Shown here: positions 14,530-18,658 of the stretch, one piece after another
How the letters are laid out: every line of letters begins with the position of its first letter
How positions within the stretch are numbered: position 1 is the first letter of the stretch
The notes under the pieces: model-generated
The model's input: the letters and a program-made list of their open reading frames with translations, nothing else
Database searches by the model: none
What the model was told of the DNA's origin: nothing
Program-made: the position numbers and the translations under genes
From: CAIUGU01 sp040080215
GTDB lineage: Bacteria > Pseudomonadota > Gammaproteobacteria > Steroidobacterales > Steroidobacteraceae
Direction: 5' to 3'
Assembly (NCBI GenBank): GCA_040080215.1
Contig: JBEBIT010000059.1
Location: forward strand, 1 to 18,658
Length of the DNA stretch: 18,658 nt

Positions 14530-14831
14530 TCACGCTCCCGAGCGTCCTGCTGCTGTCCGGCGTCCTGTTCGCGCTCAGCGTGGCGGGCATCTTCCTCAAC
14601 CGGAAGAACGTCATCATCCTGCTCATGTGCATCGAGCTCATGCTGCTAGCGGTCAACTTCAATTTCATCGCGTTTGCCCGGCAGCTGGGCGACATCGACG
14701 GCCAGGTGTTCGTGTTCTTCATTCTCACGGTCGCCGCGGCAGAGTCCGCCATCGGCCTCGCCATTCTCGTCGTGTTGTTCCGCGAGCGCCGGAGCATCAA
14801 TGTCTCCGAACTCGATTCGATGAAGGGCTAG
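14526..14831 (+). CDS. nuoK: NADH-quinone oxidoreductase subunit K
   Basis: Small three-helix membrane subunit on the central proton pathway, related to MrpC antiporter subunits. The 101 residues keep the two essential acidic residues of the family, Glu37 in MCIELML and Glu73 in AAAESAIG (E. coli Glu36 and Glu72). The start overlaps the nuoJ stop as ATGA, with AAGGAA just upstream. The C-terminus (RERRSINVSELDSMKG) is normal. Unlike the rest of the operon, a 118-bp gap separates it from nuoL. Confidence 0.97.
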   Translation: MITLPSVLLLSGVLFALSVAGIFLNRKNVIILLMCIELMLLAVNFNFIAFARQLGDIDGQVFVFFILTVAAAESAIGLAILVVLFRERRSINVSELDSMKG

Positions 14832-14949
14832 AGCTGGAACCCGTGTCGCCGCTACTACATGTGCAAGCTCAAATGACGCCACTGATCGCAATACACAGCC
14901 CGGTGCAGCCTGTCGGTAACGGCGTGGCCTAGGTCCAAGAAGTAATTCC

Positions 14950-17055
14950 GTGCAACAGACACTACTCATCATCGTTCTGGCACCGCTCTTCGCGGCGATC
15001 ATTGCCGGCCTTGCCGGGCGCGTGATCGGCCGGGCAGGGGCCCACACCGTCACCATCGCCGGCGTCGCGCTGTCCTGCGCCCTGTCGCTGTACGTCCTCA
15101 AGCAGATCCTCGTGGATGGCATCCCCGTCTACAACCAGGCGCTGTATACGTGGCTGATCAGCGATGGCATCCGCATGGAAATCGGTTTCCTGATCGACCA
15201 GCTGTCGGCCTTGATGATGTGCGTCGTGACATTCGTGTCGCTGTGCGTGCACGTCTACACGATCGGTTACATGAAGGACGATCCCGGCTACCAGCGGTTC
15301 TTCGCATACATCTCGTTGTTCACGTTCTCGATGCTGATGCTCGTGATGTCGAACAACTTCCTGCAGCTGTTCTTCGGCTGGGAAGCAGTGGGCCTCGTCT
15401 CGTACCTGCTGATCGGCTTCTGGTTCACGCGCCCCTCTGCCATTTTCGCGAACATGAAGGCGTTCCTGGTGAACCGCGTGGGCGACTTCGGTTTCGTGCT
15501 CGGCATCGCCGGTGTCGTGTACCTCACCAACTCGCTCGACTACGTCACCGTGTTCGAGCAGGCGAACGTCATCACAACGAAGACGTTCGAGATCATTCCC
15601 GGTGCGCAGTGGGAAGCGATCACGGTCATCTGCATCTGCCTGTTCATCGGCGCGATGGGCAAGTCGGCCCAGGTGCCGTTGCACGTGTGGCTGCCGGACT
15701 CGATGGAAGGCCCGACGCCGATCTCGGCGCTGATCCATGCCGCGACCATGGTCACGGCCGGTATTTTCATGGTGGCGCGCATGTCGCCGCTGTTCGAGCT
15801 GTCCGAGACCGCCCTGTCGTTCGTGCTCGTCATCGGTGCGACCACGGCCTTCTTCATGGGCCTGCTGGGCCTGGTCAACAACGACATCAAGCGCGTGGTG
15901 GCGTACTCGACGCTGTCCCAGCTCGGCTACATGACAGTCGCACTGGGCGCATCGGCCTACGGCGCGGCGATCTTTCACCTGATGACGCACGCGTTCTTCA
16001 AGGCCCTCCTGTTCCTCGCGGCAGGCTCGGTGATCATGGCCATGCATCACGAGCAGGACATGCGGAAGATGGGCGGCCTCAGGAAGTACCTGCCCATCAC
16101 GTACTGGACGTCGCTGATCGGCTCCCTCGCACTCATCGGCTTCCCGGGCTTCTCGGGCTTCTTCTCGAAGGACGCCCTGATCGAAGCGGTGCACGAGTCG
16201 CACACATGGGGACACACGTATGCCTACTGGTGCGTGCTGCTCGGCGTGTTCGTGACCGCGTTCTACAGCTTCCGGCTGGTGTTCATGACTTTCCACGGTC
16301 CGGAGCGGTTCTCGACCGGCGGGCACGACCACGGCCATGACGATCACTCGGAGGCCGCCAAAGACGCCCATGGCCACGACGATCACGCCCATGATGCCCA
16401 TGGTCACGATGCGCACGGCCATGACGCTCACGCCGACGAAGATGCCCATGACGACCACGGTCACGGCGGTCACAGTGGTCCGCCGCATGAAAGCCCCTGG
16501 GTCGTGACGCTGCCACTGATCCTGCTCGCGATCCCATCGATCTTCATCGGCTGGTTCACGATCGGGCCTGTGCTGTTCGGCGGCTATTTCGGCGACGCCA
16601 TCTTCGTTTCGGAGCATCACGACGTGCTGGCCGAGATCGCGCACGAGTTCCACGGTCCAGCCGAGTTCGTGCTGCACGGATTCCTGGGAGCGCCGCTCTA
16701 TCTGGCCTTTGCCGGCGTGGCCTTGTCCTGGTTTCTGTATATCAGGCGTCCCGACCTGCCGCCGGTGATCGCAGGCAAGTTCTCCGCGATCTACAAGGTG
16801 CTCTCGAACAAGTTCTATTTCGACGAGTTCAACCAGAAGGTGTTTGCCGGTGGCAGCCGCGCGCTCGGCAGCCTGCTGTGGCACATCGGTGACGAGAAGG
16901 TCATCGACGGGTTGCTGGTGAACGGCTCGGCGCGCCTCGTGGGCTGGTTCTCGGGCAAGGTCCGCCAGGTGCAGACCGGCTATCTCTATACCTATGCCTT
17001 CACGATGATCATTGGCCTGGCCGTGTTCCTGCTGTGGTTCGTCCTGGCGCGGTAG
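14950..17055 (+). CDS. nuoL: NADH-quinone oxidoreductase subunit L
   Basis: Distal antiporter-like proton-pumping subunit with the long lateral helix at its C-terminus. It has 701 residues, longer than E. coli NuoL (~613). Key residues: Glu145 in FFGWEAVGLVSYLL, Lys238 in GAMGKSAQVPLHVWLPDSM, and the segment TPISALIHAATMVTAG. A histidine- and aspartate-rich insert at about 457-510 has some 17 His residues, with repeats such as DAHGHDAHGHD. It lies in the loop before HESPWVVTLPLI and accounts for much of the extra length. The start is GTG at 14950, with AAGAAG seven bases upstream. nuoM has the same AAGAAG at the same spacing. Confidence 0.96.
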   Translation: MQQTLLIIVLAPLFAAIIAGLAGRVIGRAGAHTVTIAGVALSCALSLYVLKQILVDGIPVYNQALYTWLISDGIRMEIGFLIDQLSALMMCVVTFVSLCVHVYTIGYMKDDPGYQRFFAYISLFTFSMLMLVMSNNFLQLFFGWEAVGLVSYLLIGFWFTRPSAIFANMKAFLVNRVGDFGFVLGIAGVVYLTNSLDYVTVFEQANVITTKTFEIIPGAQWEAITVICICLFIGAMGKSAQVPLHVWLPDSMEGPTPISALIHAATMVTAGIFMVARMSPLFELSETALSFVLVIGATTAFFMGLLGLVNNDIKRVVAYSTLSQLGYMTVALGASAYGAAIFHLMTHAFFKALLFLAAGSVIMAMHHEQDMRKMGGLRKYLPITYWTSLIGSLALIGFPGFSGFFSKDALIEAVHESHTWGHTYAYWCVLLGVFVTAFYSFRLVFMTFHGPERFSTGGHDHGHDDHSEAAKDAHGHDDHAHDAHGHDAHGHDAHADEDAHDDHGHGGHSGPPHESPWVVTLPLILLAIPSIFIGWFTIGPVLFGGYFGDAIFVSEHHDVLAEIAHEFHGPAEFVLHGFLGAPLYLAFAGVALSWFLYIRRPDLPPVIAGKFSAIYKVLSNKFYFDEFNQKVFAGGSRALGSLLWHIGDEKVIDGLLVNGSARLVGWFSGKVRQVQTGYLYTYAFTMIIGLAVFLLWFVLAR

Positions 17056-17083
17056 TCAATCCGGAACCTTAAGAAGAATTTCC

Positions 17084-18598
17084 ATGCAGTTCGACTGGTC
17101 AATCCTGAGCGTTCTCATCTGGCTGCCGATCGCAGGCGGTGTGGCGCTGCTTGCGCTTGGCGACCGGGCCGCCAATCTCGGCCGTTGGCTCGCGCTGATC
17201 GTCACGGTGCTGACGTTTGTCCTGTCGATCCAGCTCTACACGGGTTTCGTTGCGACGACGGCGGACATGCAGTTTGTCGAGCGGCTGCCCTGGATCCCGT
17301 CGTTCAACGCCTGGTACTACCTCGGCCTCGACGGCATCTCGATGCCGCTCGTGATCCTGACGACGTTCATCACGCCGCTGATCGTTATTGCCGGCTGGAC
17401 AGTGATCGAGAAGAAGCCTTCCCAGTACTTCGCTGCTTTCCTCGTGCTCGAAGGCCTGATGGTCGGCGTGTTTGCGGCGCTCGACGGCCTGCTGTTCTAC
17501 GTGTTCTGGGAAGCGATGCTGATCCCGATGTTCATCATCATCGGCATCTGGGGCGGTCCGCGCCGGGTGTACGCGACCCTCAAGTTCTTCCTGTACACGT
17601 TCCTGGGCTCGGTGTTCATGCTGGTCTCGCTGATCTACATGTATCTCAAGACCGGCAGCTACGAGATCGCGGTGTTCCAGAACCTGCCGCTGTCGCTGCA
17701 CGAGCAGACGCTGATCTTCATCGCCTTCGCGCTGGCCTTCGCCGTGAAGGTGCCGATGTGGCCGGTGCACACATGGTTGCCTGACGCGCACGTGGAGGCC
17801 CCGACCGGCGGTTCCGTGGTGCTGGCGGCAATCATGTTGAAGATGGGCGGCTATGGTTTCCTGCGTTTCAGCCTGCCCATCGCTCCGGACGCCAGCAACG
17901 AGCTGTCATGGCTGATCATCGGCGCATCGCTTGTCGCGGTGGTCTACATCGGCTTCGTCGCGCTGGTGCAGCAGGACATGAAGAAGCTGATCGCCTATTC
18001 GTCCATCGCGCACATGGGCTTCGTGACGCTGGGTTCGTTCCTCGTGTTCGACATCATGGCGAAGACGGGCGGACTGCGCGGCGCGGCGATGGGTCTCGAC
18101 GGCGCGATGGTGCAGATGATTTCGCACGGTCTGGTGTCGGGCGCGATGTTCCTGTGCGTGGGCGTCATGTACGACCGCGTGCATAGTCGCGAGATCAGTG
18201 CCTACGGCGGCGTGGTCAACACGATGCCGATCTTCGCGGCGTTCATGGTGCTGTTTGCGATGGCGAATGCCGGCTTGCCGGGTACCTCCGGGTTCGTCGG
18301 CGAGTTCCTGGTCATCCTCGCGGCCTTCCGGGCGGACTTCTGGTATGCATTCCTTGCGGCGATGACGCTGATCCTCGGCGCGGCGTATACGCTGTGGCTC
18401 GTCAAGCGCGTGATCTTCGGCAAGGTGGCGAATCACCACGTCGCCGAGCTCGAAGACGTCAATTCCCGCGAGTTCCTCGTACTCGCGATCCTGGCAGTGG
18501 CCGTGCTCGCCTTGGGGCTCTGGCCCGCACCGCTGCTCGACGTCATGCAGCCGACGGTAGAGAACCTCGTGCAGCACATCATGACCAGCAAGCTGTAA
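17084..18598 (+). CDS. nuoM: NADH-quinone oxidoreductase subunit M
   Basis: Antiporter-like proton-pumping subunit between NuoL and NuoN in the membrane arm. It has 504 residues with about 14 helices. Essential residues are in place: Glu143 in FWEAMLIPMF and Lys222 in FAVKVPMWPVHTWLPDAH (E. coli Glu144 and Lys234), plus EAPTGGSVVLA (238-248). The open frame runs upstream into nuoL, but the ATG at 17084 has AAGAAG at 17071-17076, seven bases before it, and the protein then begins MQFDWSILSVLIWLP like other family members. It ends VQHIMTSKL; nuoN starts 22 bases later. Confidence 0.96.
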   Translation: MQFDWSILSVLIWLPIAGGVALLALGDRAANLGRWLALIVTVLTFVLSIQLYTGFVATTADMQFVERLPWIPSFNAWYYLGLDGISMPLVILTTFITPLIVIAGWTVIEKKPSQYFAAFLVLEGLMVGVFAALDGLLFYVFWEAMLIPMFIIIGIWGGPRRVYATLKFFLYTFLGSVFMLVSLIYMYLKTGSYEIAVFQNLPLSLHEQTLIFIAFALAFAVKVPMWPVHTWLPDAHVEAPTGGSVVLAAIMLKMGGYGFLRFSLPIAPDASNELSWLIIGASLVAVVYIGFVALVQQDMKKLIAYSSIAHMGFVTLGSFLVFDIMAKTGGLRGAAMGLDGAMVQMISHGLVSGAMFLCVGVMYDRVHSREISAYGGVVNTMPIFAAFMVLFAMANAGLPGTSGFVGEFLVILAAFRADFWYAFLAAMTLILGAAYTLWLVKRVIFGKVANHHVAELEDVNSREFLVLAILAVAVLALGLWPAPLLDVMQPTVENLVQHIMTSKL

Positions 18599-18620
18599 GC
18601 GCCGGTACAAGTAGAACCGT

Positions 18621-18658
18621 ATGGCAACCGACATCACTTCCATCGCCGATCTCGCTCC
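18621..18658 (+). CDS. nuoN: NADH-quinone oxidoreductase subunit N, first 12 codons (cut by window end)
   Basis: An ATG 22 bases after the nuoM stop opens a frame that reads MATDITSIADLA up to the window edge. nuoN is the expected next gene of the operon, and a short polar start before the first helix is normal. Too little is present to confirm it by motifs, so the name rests on position. No strong ribosome binding site is visible. Confidence 0.75.
   Translation, partial: MATDITSIADLA

Noticed and set aside
14962..16884. 640-codon open frame antisense to nuoL
   Set aside because: A shadow of GC-rich third-position bias in nuoL. The predicted protein is low-complexity and rich in His, Arg, Asp and Glu, with no family resemblance.

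Overview
The window is a GC-rich chromosomal segment from a proteobacterium. Every confident gene lies on the + strand. The order ftsH–folP–glmM–tpiA–secG–tRNA-Leu(GAG)–nuoA…N, with nuoC and nuoD as separate genes, is typical of Gammaproteobacteria outside the enterics and of some Betaproteobacteria. From memory of family sequences (NuoC insert, FtsH tail) I lean to the Xanthomonadales/Nevskiales/Steroidobacterales area. The lineage is an inference; the gene identities are not.

Region 1 (1-4425) holds housekeeping genes: the C-terminal part of the membrane protease FtsH, closed by a strong intrinsic terminator; dihydropteroate synthase (folP); phosphoglucosamine mutase (glmM); triosephosphate isomerase (tpiA); and the SecG translocon subunit. 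folP and glmM are 28 bp apart, and tpiA and secG 19 bp apart, so each pair is probably co-transcribed. A 147-bp gap before tpiA may hold a promoter.

Region 2 (4426-5475) is the only substantial non-coding stretch. It has a nested hairpin after secG, then a complete tRNA-Leu with encoded CCA, then about 630 bp of a degenerate tandem repeat array. Nine to ten units of about 68 bp each combine a pyrimidine/purine inverted repeat (typical core TTTG-AATTGG-CAAA) with a short GC-rich hairpin. Stem sequences differ between units but usually stay complementary. Units are also arranged in a higher-order period of about 204 bp. This array is the least explained object in the window. After it come about 240 bp containing the probable nuo promoter and a four-codon leader ORF that overlaps the nuoA start.

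Region 3 (5476-18658) is the nuo operon for respiratory complex I, in order A B C D E F G H I J K L M and the first 12 codons of N. Several genes overlap by 4-10 bases, as expected for translational coupling. NuoE, F, G, I and B carry the Fe-S chain (plus FMN in F) from NADH to the quinone site at the NuoB/D/H interface. NuoA, H, J, K, L, M and N form the proton-pumping membrane arm. Points of note are a histidine-rich insert in NuoL, a NuoG that lacks the N7 cluster ligands, and an unusual 118-bp gap between nuoK and nuoL.

No mobile element, CRISPR array, defence gene or pseudogene was found.
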